Source: Pseudoalteromonas aurantia 208
GTDB taxonomy: Bacteria > Pseudomonadota > Gammaproteobacteria > Enterobacterales > Alteromonadaceae
Assembly (NCBI RefSeq): GCF_014858725.1
Contig: NZ_AQGV01000011.1
Span: forward strand, 124,001 to 188,000
DNA length: 64,000 bases
Direction of reading: 5' to 3'
Shown: positions 44,390 to 53,657 of the stretch, one piece after another
How positions within the stretch are numbered: the first letter of the stretch is position 1
Layout: the number at the start of each line of letters is the position of its first letter
Translations under genes and position numbers: made by a program
Notes under the pieces: generated by a model
Databases searched by the model: none
The model's input: the letters and a program-made list of their open reading frames with translations, nothing else
Told to the model about the DNA's origin: nothing

Positions 44390-46102
44390 ATGAACACAAA
44401 CAAAACCTTCATAGCTTTAACCATTAGCATGCTGCTCATGGTGGGGTGTTCTCATAAAAAAATTAAGCATGAACAAGAAATAGATAAAGCAAGTCAACAG
44501 GCACAACAAGAGCGAGCCTCTGATCTTGAAGCCGTTAAAAAAGTTATGGTGGCAGAAAACGCGCTTGGTGGCGTGCAAGAAAGTAGCACTGAAGTTGAAT
44601 ACATGAAGCTTAGCCGGCCGGTGCATAAAAAGGCACTACACTCGATGAGAGGAAGGGTCGCACCGCAACCACCAGCAATAGATCATCGACCTTACTTTGA
44701 GAATCGTGAAACCTATCTACCCACCGATAGTAATGGGGTATTTCAGGTAGTCACTACGCCACTTTCGACTTTTTCTGTTGATGTTGATTCGGGCAGTTAC
44801 GCCAATATTCGTAGTTATTTGAGCATGGGTAAATTACCACCTAAAGATGCGGTGCGTGAAGAGGCATTTATAAATTACTTTGATTATAACTACAGTGTGC
44901 CGGAAGACGTATCACAGCCTTTTGCAACCTACACAGAAATTGCGCCAGCACCTTGGCGTGATGGTCGTCATATTGTGCGCATTGGCCTACAAGGTTATGA
45001 CTTACCTATGAGTGAGAGAAAGCCGTCAAATTTAGTCTTTTTGGTGGATGTATCGGGCTCAATGCATGAAGAAAATAAATTGCCATTGCTGGTACAAAGC
45101 TTAACCATGATGGTACAGCAGTTATCCGCGCGCGATACGGTAAGTTTGGTAACCTACGCGGGTAACGTACAAGTGGTGTTAAGTCCAACTAAAGGCAAAG
45201 AACAGCAAACAATTGTAAATGCATTAAAAGCGCTTAAAGCAGGCGGGGGAACTTATGGCGAAAGTGGTATTAAAATGGCGTATCAAGAGGCGAAAAAGGC
45301 ATTTATCAAAGGTGGCGTGAATAGAGTGATTTTAGCCACCGATGGTGACTTTAATGTTGGTATTACCAGTATTGACGCATTAAAGGAGCTAATAGCTGAA
45401 CAGCGCAAGCAGGGCATTTCATTGACTACCCTTGGGTTTGGTCGCGGCAATTATAATGATGCGATGATGGAGCAATTGGCCAATATTGGAAATGGTAATC
45501 ATGCTTACATTGATACCCTACACGAAGCACAAAAAGTCTTATTAAGACAGATGAGTGGCACCTTACAAAGTATTGCTAACGACGTAAAAATTCAGCTTGA
45601 ATTTAATCCGGCACAAGTGAAAGAATATCGCCTGATTGGCTATCAAAATCGCTTACTTAAAGATGAAGATTTTAATAATGATAAGGTCGATGCGGGCGAA
45701 ATCGGTGCAGGCCATACGGTCACTGCACTGTATGAAGTTACCTTAGTGGGTAACAAAGGACAGGTTGACGACTTACGTTATCAACAGCTGCAAATGGCAA
45801 ATAGCAACGACGAATTATTACAGCTAAAAATACGCTACAAGCTACCGGGTGATGATAAAAGTCAGCTAATAAGCTTAGTTGTGGATAAAAATCAGGTGTT
45901 ACCAGAGTTTAATAGCGCAAGTTCAGATTTTAAATTTGCAACATCGGTTGCGGCATTTGCACAAAAGTTGAAACATAGTCAATATTTAGGAAGTATGGGT
46001 TATCACGACATCGCGCGTATCGCACGAGCGAACAGAGGCCATGACCCATTTAACTATCGCGGAGAGTTTGTTAACTTGGTTGAACTTGCCAGTGCACTTT
46101 AA
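44390..46102 (+). CDS. VWA-domain lipoprotein (YfbK-like)
   Basis: A 570-residue envelope protein similar in layout to E. coli YfbK. The start MNTNKTFIALTISMLLMVGC is a lipoprotein signal (Cys20). A conserved N-terminal segment (TFSVDVDSGSYANIRSYL) typical of the family lies at about 128-165. A von Willebrand A domain follows with an intact metal-ion-dependent adhesion site DVSGS (220-224) and ATDGDFNVG. The C-terminal part (GYQNRLLKDEDFNNDKVDAGEIGAGHTVTALYE, cited as GEIGAGHTVTALYE) is the DUF3520-type region. It should bind a protein through Mg2+. The ATG at 44390 is chosen for the signal peptide. An ECF sigma factor gene follows 20 bp later. Confidence 0.9.
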   Translation: MNTNKTFIALTISMLLMVGCSHKKIKHEQEIDKASQQAQQERASDLEAVKKVMVAENALGGVQESSTEVEYMKLSRPVHKKALHSMRGRVAPQPPAIDHRPYFENRETYLPTDSNGVFQVVTTPLSTFSVDVDSGSYANIRSYLSMGKLPPKDAVREEAFINYFDYNYSVPEDVSQPFATYTEIAPAPWRDGRHIVRIGLQGYDLPMSERKPSNLVFLVDVSGSMHEENKLPLLVQSLTMMVQQLSARDTVSLVTYAGNVQVVLSPTKGKEQQTIVNALKALKAGGGTYGESGIKMAYQEAKKAFIKGGVNRVILATDGDFNVGITSIDALKELIAEQRKQGISLTTLGFGRGNYNDAMMEQLANIGNGNHAYIDTLHEAQKVLLRQMSGTLQSIANDVKIQLEFNPAQVKEYRLIGYQNRLLKDEDFNNDKVDAGEIGAGHTVTALYEVTLVGNKGQVDDLRYQQLQMANSNDELLQLKIRYKLPGDDKSQLISLVVDKNQVLPEFNSASSDFKFATSVAAFAQKLKHSQYLGSMGYHDIARIARANRGHDPFNYRGEFVNLVELASAL

Positions 46103-46122
46103 TTCAGTTTAACCTTTAATTT

Positions 46123-46740
46123 ATGACACAAATAGCTCAACAACACGCAAACATGGATGAAACGTTAATGCTCGAATATGGCAAAGGTAATGATACTGCC
46201 TTTGCTGAGCTTTATGCGCGCCATAAAGGGCCGATGTATCGTTATATATGTCGTCAATTGGGCTCTAAGCAGCATAATAAAGCGCAAGAGTTGTTTCAAG
46301 AGGTATGGGTGAGGGTGATAGACAACCGTAATAACTACACGGTTGAAGCCAAGTTCACTACATGGCTGTATCGCATTGCACACAACTTATTGATTGATGA
46401 ACACAGAAAAAACCAGGTCAGAGGTGAGCATTTAACCCTCGTGAGTGATGAACAAGATGAGGGAATACTTGCCTTTCACCAAGGTAAACAAGAAGGTTCA
46501 GTGCATAATGACTTTTTACAACAGGCTATCAAACACTGTGTTGAATTGTTGATGCCTCAGCAGCGAGAAGCCTTTTTACTGCGCCATGAAGCAGGGTTTG
46601 ATCCCAGTCAAGTGTGCGAAATTGTTGGGGCAAAGCCAGAAACCGTAAAAACTCGACTGCGCTATGCTATGTCACAGTTGCGAGACTGTTTGCAGCGTAA
46701 AGTGGGAGCCACAGAAGTAGGAGGCGAGCGAGAAATATGA
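46123..46740 (+). CDS. ECF-family RNA polymerase sigma factor
   Basis: A 205-residue sigma-70 family factor of the extracytoplasmic-function class. Region 2 covers about 22-95 (FAELYARHKGPMYRYICRQLG, then QELFQEVWVRV and FTTWLYRIAHNLLIDEHRK), and region 4 about 135-190 with the helix-turn-helix LRHEAGFDPSQVCEIVGAKPETVKTRL. There is no region 1 or 3. The start ATG is 20 bp after the VWA stop and the TGA overlaps the start of the next gene by four bases (ATGA). It probably directs transcription of an envelope regulon, perhaps including this operon. Confidence 0.93.
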   Translation: MTQIAQQHANMDETLMLEYGKGNDTAFAELYARHKGPMYRYICRQLGSKQHNKAQELFQEVWVRVIDNRNNYTVEAKFTTWLYRIAHNLLIDEHRKNQVRGEHLTLVSDEQDEGILAFHQGKQEGSVHNDFLQQAIKHCVELLMPQQREAFLLRHEAGFDPSQVCEIVGAKPETVKTRLRYAMSQLRDCLQRKVGATEVGGEREI

Positions 46741-47450
46741 GCAAGCAATTTAACGATGACGACATCATCAAGCTGTATCAACATAATACTGATGATTTGC
46801 CTCCTAGACAATTAGATGAAGTCATTCTGGCACGTGCTGCACAGGAAGTTAAAGTAGATGAAAAGCCAGTCAACACAAAAACCAACCGCTGGTGGCCGTA
46901 TTCAGGCATAGCAGCAGCGATGGTCGCTGTGGTCGTGTTGGCACCTTGGCAGTATGACCAAGCCCCGGTTTTCGTGTCTATTGAATCGGCTGATATCAAT
47001 GGAATAACCCAAGCGCATACCGCGGTAAATGAAGCTGAATTAACAATCAATAAAGCAAGGCGTAAGGTGTTCAGTGACGAGCAGGTTATTGCACATGAGA
47101 CAACGCAAAGCATAGCAGCAAGTGGGCCTCAATTAGAAATGACTGATCAGCCACAAGTTGAAAGTATTGTGGTAACTGGCATGACGGTTGAACGCGCAGT
47201 GCCAGAGCATAGAGTGCATACCATAAAACCCGCTTCATCGGCACTTTACGGTATAGCGTTAAGTGAGCCATTACCAGAGTTTGCCAAAATCATCATAAAG
47301 CTGGGAAATAATGATCAACAAGGTGCAGAAGAGGAACTCATCAAATTATTGGAAGAAAAACCAGAATACCACGAGGGAATACCTGAACCTCTCGAAGCTG
47401 TGTATCAGGCATTATTGAAAAACGGCAAATTGCAGCGGCCATTGCAGTAG
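46737..47450 (+). CDS. Probable membrane anti-sigma protein
   Basis: A 237-residue protein with one transmembrane helix (about 52-71, within PYSGIAAAMVAVVVLAP), a 50-residue cytoplasmic N-terminus (DDDIIKLYQHNTDDLPPRQLDEVILARA) and a periplasmic C-terminal domain of 165 residues. The layout and the four-base overlap with the sigma gene fit an anti-sigma factor that holds the sigma protein at the membrane until a periplasmic signal arrives. It lacks an obvious zinc-binding HxxxCxxC motif. The nature of the periplasmic part, which ends GIPEPLEAVYQALLKNG, is unknown. Confidence 0.8.
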   Translation: MSKQFNDDDIIKLYQHNTDDLPPRQLDEVILARAAQEVKVDEKPVNTKTNRWWPYSGIAAAMVAVVVLAPWQYDQAPVFVSIESADINGITQAHTAVNEAELTINKARRKVFSDEQVIAHETTQSIAASGPQLEMTDQPQVESIVVTGMTVERAVPEHRVHTIKPASSALYGIALSEPLPEFAKIIIKLGNNDQQGAEEELIKLLEEKPEYHEGIPEPLEAVYQALLKNGKLQRPLQ

Positions 47451-47773
47451 TAAGGCAGTCATGAAGCTGCGTCATTTGCTTTGATAGAAAATTAAAGGAA
47501 GGTAGCTAGTCAATAAAAAAGTGAATTAACCCATAAATATTCACTTAAATTAGTGGGTTATAATTAAGCGCTAAAGTGCTGATGAAGAGGCGACGGGGTC
47601 GCCGCAATTAAATCTACAGTACTTTTGATGACCTCATACTGTGCTTCTTTGAGCGCACCATCCATATGGCCAAAGTTGCAAGGTGGCCGCCATCATCAAT
47701 AAAACGGCAATATTCATAGCATTGGCGAGAAAAATAGCTTTGGTTACGCTATTTTTTCGTGATCTCATTTCAT
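47451..47773. other. Intergenic region with a possible gene remnant
   Basis: Two overlapping short stems lie just after the operon (AAGTGAAT/ATTCACTT and AACCCA/TGGGTT at 47519-47560), possibly a weak terminator. On the - strand 47564-47665 encodes 33 residues ending PSPLHQHFSA, which could be a C-terminal remnant. No other gene seen. Confidence 0.5.
47564..47665 (-). pseudogene. Possible C-terminal gene remnant (33 codons)
   Basis: The frame from ATG 47665 reads MDGALKEAQYEVIKSTVDLI and ends ATPSPLHQHFSA*. The residue pattern looks like the helical end of a protein, but no family was recognised and there is no upstream part in frame. A neighbouring frame encodes a short hydrophobic stretch, so a frameshifted small gene is possible. 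Confidence 0.25.
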
Positions 47774-47913
47774 TACTTACAATCCAATGATGATATTTAG
47801 TTCAATGTCAAGGCGCTTTTATGCAGTAATAGCGGGCTATTACAAATGAAAGCAACGCCGAGAGTGAGAAAAATAGCTTTATTGGGCAAATTCGTTTATT
47901 CAGAGCTGAGGTT
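47774..47913 (-). mobile_element. MITE-like element, family 2, truncated copy
   Basis: From about 47774 to 47913 the sequence is the reverse complement of the element at 50798, ending in CAGAGCTGAGGTT, the complement of its left end. About 53 bp of the other end are missing, so there is no second inverted repeat. Identity to the full copies is lower than between them, including TTCGTTTATTCAGAG for TTCGCTTATCCAGAG, which suggests an older copy. Confidence 0.85.
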
Positions 47914-48159
47914 ATTTTACATAGCGTGTATTCAAAAAACAGCCAATACAAAATTTAACTTACTTGTAACCAATACGTATAAAAAATGCAACTTAAAGAT
48001 TGGAAAAGTACATATTGTATACAATATTTAATGTTGCTTGGTGCTATTCAGCCTACAAGCAAACTGGAAATTCTATCTGCATTTAATTTTAAGTATTAAA
48101 ACTACTGAAAAATTCTAGACAGTATTGCCGAAACTCATCATCACATAAGGAAGATAATA

Positions 48160-48999
48160 ATGAACATAGTCAATCTAACCCGATGTAGTATTCTAATAAT
48201 ACCGTTGCTGATAACCACGACTTCAGCGCTTGCTGGCACGTTTGTGAGTAACAATGGACATAATAAAGTAATTGAAACTTTAGTGGCAGATTCTGAGCTT
48301 ATTTTTAGAGGAACATCCACTGAAATAACTGAAGGTCTGTCTGTAGAAGGCATCCCCTATACTTTTGTCACCTATGATATTGAAGAAGTGATTAGCGGGC
48401 AATATTTTGAAAGTACCATCACTTTAAAGTTTGTTGGTGGTACCTTTGCAAATGGTAATACTTTATCTGCCTCAAACTCCCCTCAAATTAAACTCGGTGA
48501 ACAGTCTATATTATTAGTGCAGCAAAGCACTGATACAGGCTGTGATTTTGTGCAGTGTGAACTAGGGCGTTTTTTACTTGAACAAGGGAACGTTATAGCG
48601 GCTAATGGTCAAGCGGTGATTGTAGATGAGCATGGCAGTGTTGATTATATGTCAGCTAATGGGCTAAAAAATCGAGATAATAGGCAAGCTAACACTACGT
48701 CGAATATTGGTAATTTCATTACAAAACTGAGAAATATAGATAAGCAGGTGCTATCTCAAAGAGGGGATTCATTTAAACGTAATACTGTAAAAAACGTTGA
48801 TAAAAACATCACTTTTAAAGCATATATAGGCTTAACACAAGCAAGTAAAGCACCTGTGGAGCTAGTTGCTCCAAGTGAAGCATTAGTAAAGAAAAACATA
48901 TCTCATGGTAGTCGGCATGACAAATGGGAAGAAGCGCAAGTGAAACGAAATAAGGGTAATCCAGTACTGACTGTTAGCTCACCTTACACTCAACAATAA
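48160..48999 (+). CDS. Exported protein of unknown function
   Basis: A 279-residue protein with a signal peptide (cleavage after ALA, near residue 25). The mature N-terminal half begins HNKVIETLVADSELIFRGTSTEI and is rich in beta strands, with two cysteines (GCDFVQCELG) likely to be disulfide-bonded. The second half is basic and low in predicted structure. I do not recognise the family, although similar proteins with the ELIFRGTSTE-type pattern precede exported metalloproteases in marine bacteria. It is 40 bp before such a protease gene on the same strand, so a helper or inhibitor role is conceivable. Confidence 0.75.
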   Translation: MNIVNLTRCSILIIPLLITTTSALAGTFVSNNGHNKVIETLVADSELIFRGTSTEITEGLSVEGIPYTFVTYDIEEVISGQYFESTITLKFVGGTFANGNTLSASNSPQIKLGEQSILLVQQSTDTGCDFVQCELGRFLLEQGNVIAANGQAVIVDEHGSVDYMSANGLKNRDNRQANTTSNIGNFITKLRNIDKQVLSQRGDSFKRNTVKNVDKNITFKAYIGLTQASKAPVELVAPSEALVKKNISHGSRHDKWEEAQVKRNKGNPVLTVSSPYTQQ

Positions 49000-49039
49000 C
49001 CATGCGTTTATAGCCATTAAACAACTATGAGAAATACAC

Positions 49040-50788
49040 ATGAAAGGTAATAAATTTAAAACCAGACTCACGACTGCATTTGTCCTTACTCTAGTAAGTA
49101 GCAGTGCCTCGGCACATAAGTTTTTAATAGATCCCGCTTGTAACGTGAATAAAAAGTGGCGGAATCAAAGTAGTATGACTTTTAACGCTAATCCAACGGG
49201 ATTTGCAGGCGCTTTTGCAAAATGGAAAACGTCATTTCAACAAGCAATGAATCGAGTGAATGATACGCCTGCCAACTTTACTATTTATGTACGAACTGAC
49301 GACGATAACAGTGTTGGAACCAATAATGGTGAAAGTGAAATTTGGTGGAGTACAGGGACTTCCGCTGTGGCATATACCATAACAAACAGCTGTGGTAACA
49401 CGGTTGAAACTGACATTGTTTTTCACAACAATATTCCTAACGGTGGTTACAATGACAAGATGGATGAAAAAACATCTTATCGCGGCTATGGTCTAGAACG
49501 TCGATTATTCGAAACCACCGCGATACATGAAATAGGTCATACACTCGGGCTTGCTCATGAAAATCGCTACTATAATATTATGGGAACAGATTACACCCAT
49601 GTGCATACGAGCGGAGAAAATTCGTTACGATCCTATGTAGGTGAAGACGCCGCGAATGGCTTAATCACGCTGTATGGTAGCTCGACTCGACAAGATGTTT
49701 CGGTATCGGCTTGGCGGCGAACTGGGTCATCAGGGGAGTACAGTTCACATGGCCGTAATCGATTACTCGACAGCACTGGCACTGAATTAAGTTCAACTAA
49801 AGTGGAGTCTAGCTGCACCAGAGATTACTGTGAAATGCGCCATAACGTTGAACTTGGCCAGCAAGTTCAAATGGAGCTGACTTTAGAAAACAGCGGTAGC
49901 CATTCTCAAAATGTTCAGCTTGGCTATTATATTTCTACTAATGCAACCATTACCAATACCGATACGTTAATTACAACCGACACAGTGTCTGTTTCGCGCA
50001 GGGTGCCAGACGAGGTTAAAAAGAGCATTGTCATTCCAAACAATTTACAACCCAATACCAATTACTACCTTGGGGTGATCATTGACAATGCTAATCAAGT
50101 CTCAGAGTGGGATGAACAAAATAACACCAGTTATATTCATATTCGCACTGGTTCGGGGTCATCTAATTCAGCACCTATCGCAGAAGCTAACGGCCCTTAT
50201 AGCGCAGTAGCTAATGCAGCAATTAACTTCAGTAGTGCAAATTCTTATGACTCAGATGGCAATATCGCTTCTTACAGTTGGGATTTTGGTGACGGTAGTG
50301 CAGCTAGCTCAAGTGCCAATCCAAGCTATCGCTACACAACAGCTGGTACCTATACCGCAACATTAACTGTGACTGATAACCAAGGTGCAATTGCGTCAGA
50401 TGCAGCAACCGTTACAATAACTGGAAGCCCGACAGGGGGGAGAATTGACAATGCATGCGCAACGGCGGGGCCAACAACCGGGTCCAGTTTAACCAGCGGT
50501 AATACGATTTGTTTACCTAATGGCAGTCGTGATGCGGATATTCAATACTATTTCATCTATGTGCCGGCTGGTATTTCAACATTAACAATTGAAACCGATC
50601 ATGGCACAGGTGATGGTGATGTTTATTATAAAGCCTCAACTTGGGCGACAATAAGTAACTACGATCAACGTGGCTTTAGCGATAATAATACCGAGCTGGT
50701 GAGTGTGAATAATCCTGCTCAAGGGTATAGGTTTATTAGTGTTGTCGGGCAACGCACAGGTATGGCAATGAAGGTAACTTTGGAATAG
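49040..50788 (+). CDS. Secreted matrixin-like zinc metalloprotease with CARDB, PKD and PPC-type tail
   Basis: A 582-residue exported protease. A signal peptide (cleavage after SASA, about residue 25) precedes a metzincin catalytic domain with HEIGHTLGLAH (His163, Glu164, His167, His173) and the Met-turn in YYNIMG (Met181). Then come a CARDB-like beta domain (about 260-372, with LGVIIDNANQVSEWDEQNN), a PKD domain (about 378-465, with SYSWDFGDGSAA) and a C-terminal PPC-type beta domain (about 485-582), which in related secreted proteases is often cleaved or aids export. It is expected to act outside the cell, possibly on protein matrix. The stop is followed 9 bp later by MITE family 2. Confidence 0.9.
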   Translation: MKGNKFKTRLTTAFVLTLVSSSASAHKFLIDPACNVNKKWRNQSSMTFNANPTGFAGAFAKWKTSFQQAMNRVNDTPANFTIYVRTDDDNSVGTNNGESEIWWSTGTSAVAYTITNSCGNTVETDIVFHNNIPNGGYNDKMDEKTSYRGYGLERRLFETTAIHEIGHTLGLAHENRYYNIMGTDYTHVHTSGENSLRSYVGEDAANGLITLYGSSTRQDVSVSAWRRTGSSGEYSSHGRNRLLDSTGTELSSTKVESSCTRDYCEMRHNVELGQQVQMELTLENSGSHSQNVQLGYYISTNATITNTDTLITTDTVSVSRRVPDEVKKSIVIPNNLQPNTNYYLGVIIDNANQVSEWDEQNNTSYIHIRTGSGSSNSAPIAEANGPYSAVANAAINFSSANSYDSDGNIASYSWDFGDGSAASSSANPSYRYTTAGTYTATLTVTDNQGAIASDAATVTITGSPTGGRIDNACATAGPTTGSSLTSGNTICLPNGSRDADIQYYFIYVPAGISTLTIETDHGTGDGDVYYKASTWATISNYDQRGFSDNNTELVSVNNPAQGYRFISVVGQRTGMAMKVTLE

Positions 50789-50797
50789 CTATTACTT

Positions 50798-50990
50798 AAC
50801 CTCAGCTCTGGATAAGCGAATTTGCCCAATAAAGCTATTTTTCTCACTCTCGGCGTTGCTTTCATTTGTAATAGCCCGCTATTACTGCATAAAAGCGCCT
50901 TGATATTGAACAAAATATCATCATTGGATTGTACGTAAGTTTGTTTACAAAACATTTTCTATTCCAAAACCCTTATCCAAACCTGAGGTT
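50798..50990 (+). mobile_element. MITE-like element, family 2, copy A (193 bp)
   Basis: Ends are AACCTCAGCTCTGGATAAG and CTTATCCAAACCTGAGGTT, inverted repeats with a few mismatches. The 4-bp direct repeat ACTT at 50794-50797 and 50991-50994 is a target site duplication. No coding frame. Copy B at 53658 is almost identical. Confidence 0.92.
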
Positions 50991-51002
50991 ACTTAAGAAC
51001 CA

Positions 51003-51027
51003 AAGGGGTCAAGCTCTGACCCTTTTG
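51003..51027. terminator. Likely bidirectional terminator
   Basis: AAAGGGGTCA pairs with TGACCCTTTT (one G-U) across AGCTC, with T residues on both sides. It stands 11 bp after the - strand serine hydrolase stop and can serve both convergent genes. Confidence 0.7.
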
Positions 51028-51037
51028 CTTGTGTTGT

Positions 51038-52108
51038 TTACTTGTTAGTGATTATTTTATTGAGTTGGTTACTAAATTTTGCTGCGGGGAAGTTTTGTAC
51101 ATTGGATAACACCACAATGAGTTTTTTACTTTCTGGGTAGCGGGCGATGTAGGTACTAAACCCGTCTATTCCGCCAGAGTGTACGTATCGTAATTCGCCA
51201 TTAGATTGGGTAATAAACCAACCAAGACCAGCGCTGCCAAGCTCTGGAGTGAACATGGCTTTTTGGCTTGCGTTGTTCAGTAGGGTGTTGTTGTAGAATG
51301 ATTGATCCCACTTGTGTAAATCGTTAGCACTTGAAACCAATGCGCCTGCGGCGAAGGGTACGGTCATGCTCAATTTTGTTATATTTGCACCACTTGGGAG
51401 GTAGCCTTGAGCAATATTATTCTGTCCTAACTCATCTTTACCATAGCCACTCTGTGCCATTTCCAAGGGATGGAATATCTCTGTGTTTATAAAGTCTTGA
51501 TAGGTCATACCACTGACCTTTTCAATTAAGTGCCCCAATACAATATAACCTGAATTTGAGTATTTATATTGGGAGCCAGGGTTAAATTCAAGTGCTCTGC
51601 CTTTAAATAAGGCGATTAGTTGCTCAGGAGTATGCGGTGTGTTTTTAATATCTTTAAACGTACTTAGCGCAGTAAAATTAGCTAGCCCTGCGCTGTGTTG
51701 CAGTAGATGCTTAATACGTATTTTATCCCCGTTGGGGAAATCAGGTAGGTACACATTAAGAGTATCTTGAATACTAAGTAACCCATGCTCCTGTAATATC
51801 ATAATGCCCGTAGCAGTGAACTGCTTAGAGATTGAAGCCAGCCTGAAAACGGTATCTGCATCAATCAGTTTTGTATCGTTTCGGTTAACTTTATTAAAGC
51901 CTTTACTGAATAATACCTGTTCATTTTCAACAATCAGTATCGCGCCACTAAAGTTTTGCTCTATTGCATACTGCTCAACTGTTTGGTCCATCTTGGCGGG
52001 TTTAATTTCAATGGCTTTTTCGTTGCTGCCACCACATGCACTCAGTAGTGCAATTAACAGTGTAGGTATTACCAAGTTTGTTCTGATTCGAAATAGGCAT
52101 GTGGTCAT
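51038..52108 (-). CDS. Class C beta-lactamase-fold serine hydrolase lipoprotein
   Basis: A 356-residue serine hydrolase of the beta-lactamase/penicillin-binding-protein superfamily (class C-like). The signal has lipobox LSAC (Cys25). The active-site motifs are SISK (Ser92, Lys95), YSN (183-185) and HSGG near the C-terminus in place of KTG, a pattern of esterases and D-amino peptidases rather than true beta-lactamases. It may act on D-amino acid peptides or esters in the periplasm. Resistance cannot be inferred. It is a single gene. Confidence 0.9.
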   Translation of the reverse strand: MTTCLFRIRTNLVIPTLLIALLSACGGSNEKAIEIKPAKMDQTVEQYAIEQNFSGAILIVENEQVLFSKGFNKVNRNDTKLIDADTVFRLASISKQFTATGIMILQEHGLLSIQDTLNVYLPDFPNGDKIRIKHLLQHSAGLANFTALSTFKDIKNTPHTPEQLIALFKGRALEFNPGSQYKYSNSGYIVLGHLIEKVSGMTYQDFINTEIFHPLEMAQSGYGKDELGQNNIAQGYLPSGANITKLSMTVPFAAGALVSSANDLHKWDQSFYNNTLLNNASQKAMFTPELGSAGLGWFITQSNGELRYVHSGGIDGFSTYIARYPESKKLIVVLSNVQNFPAAKFSNQLNKIITNK

Positions 52109-52392
52109 ACGAAACGTCCTTAATATGTCGTTTTAATACTCTTATCATATAGCGAATTTACGGTTGGTTTCTGTACGAAAGTGTTTATCAAAGCGCTACA
52201 TTTTTAAACAAAGTAAACGCATTAAATTGAGCGTCAGTGCATAAGCTGATTTTGCTTTACGAGCGGTACTTGTTGGCAATAAGCAATAATGAGATATTTG
52301 TAGATTAATTAACAGTGGGAATAAAAAGGTTGGCAAATAATGACAACCTTTATTGACTAAAACCACGGTTTTTGTTTTAGCCCGTTGCGTTT

Positions 52393-53328
52393 TTATCGGA
52401 TGTAAATTTGTATATTCAATGGAGAGTAATACATTTTGCCACTGCTTAGCGTGCCATAGTTACCATTGCGATTCGAAGGCTTAAAGTCTAAATTGTAAAT
52501 TGACACGGTTGTGAAGTAAATCCCGTTACTTGGGTTACTCAAATAGGTATAGTCAGAGCCTTTGTAGGTGCACCCTGGTTCAGCATGAAATACAGGCGTA
52601 TTTACAAGGTCATCAACTAAAACCTGACAATTAGCAGTATCTAACTGTGTAAAGTCAAACACAACATAATTGTCATTATTGCCATCGGTGACCATGATCT
52701 GTGTTGCGTTTGTTTTGAGCGCTTGCCACGTTGCTGCATCAATATAATGGTTTTTTTGAACATTAGGATCCGTTAGTTCTTGAGTACGGGCATGCGACTC
52801 GCGGCCATTTTTCTCTCGGGTGTTTACTAGCGTCCAGCCACCTTGATCTATATCCATGTTGCAATACACATTGGCTGTCGTTGGATTACCATCAACGGTC
52901 AGTTCAATAGCATGAATACCAGATTGAGAAGATGGGTCTTTAATTTTTACGTCGTCACATGATTGACCATGCAACCCAGTATTCGATTGCAGTGCAAGTT
53001 CAAAGTCGCCAGACTCAAGAGCGTTACTGTACCAAGTCCCTTTATAAAGCCCATCAATCACGCGTTTTCCGAGGTAATGTTTTTTGGTATTCCCATTTGT
53101 TGATGTGAACTCGATCACATTATCATTATGTTGATATTGTCCTTTTGACACTTCACTGTCAGATTTGAGTATGAAGTCACCTTGCATACGCAATAGTTCA
53201 GAACTTGATAGTGTGTATGATGGGTCTAGTTGCCCATTTAGTGACGTATCTTCTTTGAGGTCAATATATTGAGGGGTTGCATAGCTAAAAGTGCTTGTCA
53301 TAGCTAATATAAGATAATATTTGTTCAT
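52393..53328 (-). CDS. Exported protein with a fibrinogen-like YCD...GGW domain
   Basis: A 311-residue protein with a signal peptide (cleavage near TSTFSYA). The N-terminal 115 residues are a beta-rich region of unknown kind. From residue 124, SCDDVKIKDPSSQSGIHAI followed by VYCNMDIDQGGWTLV (154-168) matches the start of fibrinogen-related domains, the fibrinogen-like YCDxxxxGGGW motif found in some marine bacterial exported proteins. The rest of the eukaryotic domain, with its calcium site, is not clear in the C-terminal 140 residues. It may bind glycans or other surfaces. Alone between a hydrolase gene and a repeat-rich gap. Confidence 0.78.
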   Translation of the reverse strand: MNKYYLILAMTSTFSYATPQYIDLKEDTSLNGQLDPSYTLSSSELLRMQGDFILKSDSEVSKGQYQHNDNVIEFTSTNGNTKKHYLGKRVIDGLYKGTWYSNALESGDFELALQSNTGLHGQSCDDVKIKDPSSQSGIHAIELTVDGNPTTANVYCNMDIDQGGWTLVNTREKNGRESHARTQELTDPNVQKNHYIDAATWQALKTNATQIMVTDGNNDNYVVFDFTQLDTANCQVLVDDLVNTPVFHAEPGCTYKGSDYTYLSNPSNGIYFTTVSIYNLDFKPSNRNGNYGTLSSGKMYYSPLNIQIYIR

Positions 53329-53399
53329 ACCGTTCCTTTGTAATTGAATTGCTGATTAAAGTTATATTAAACAATATATTAGCTTATATTGTTGGTGAT

Positions 53400-53560
53400 G
53401 TTCTAGTCCTGATTTTGGCCCTCCTGATGTAGATCAGAGTTTGTTTATAAAAACAGCTCCATTATTAATTTGTTTCTAACTTAGGTCTGAAGCTTTGCAC
53501 AATCACAGCGGTACCATGTCACCTTGCTGACCTAGTTCAGGATCTTGGTTCAGTGACGCG
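53400..53560. repeat. Two REP-like palindromes
   Basis: CCTGATGTAGATCAG near 53424 and CTGACCTAGTTCAGGATC near 53527 resemble the palindromes at 24954, 31737 and 40730. The sequence between 53560 and 53654 has an open frame with a hydrophobic stretch, cut by MITE copy B, but no convincing gene. Confidence 0.6.
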
Positions 53561-53657
53561 TGTATTTGTGCTTTTTGATGATCAACAGCCACCTGCTCAG
53601 TAGCCCTTTATTGGTTGGCAGCTGTGTCTTGTTCGGGTTAGCGATTGGGTCTTATCT

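Noticed and set aside
47846..48031. 61-codon frame on the + strand
   Set aside because: It starts inside the truncated family 2 MITE and has no coding features.
51038..52108. True AmpC beta-lactamase
   Set aside because: The third motif is HSGG, not KTG, and the lipobox and overall pattern fit general serine hydrolases.
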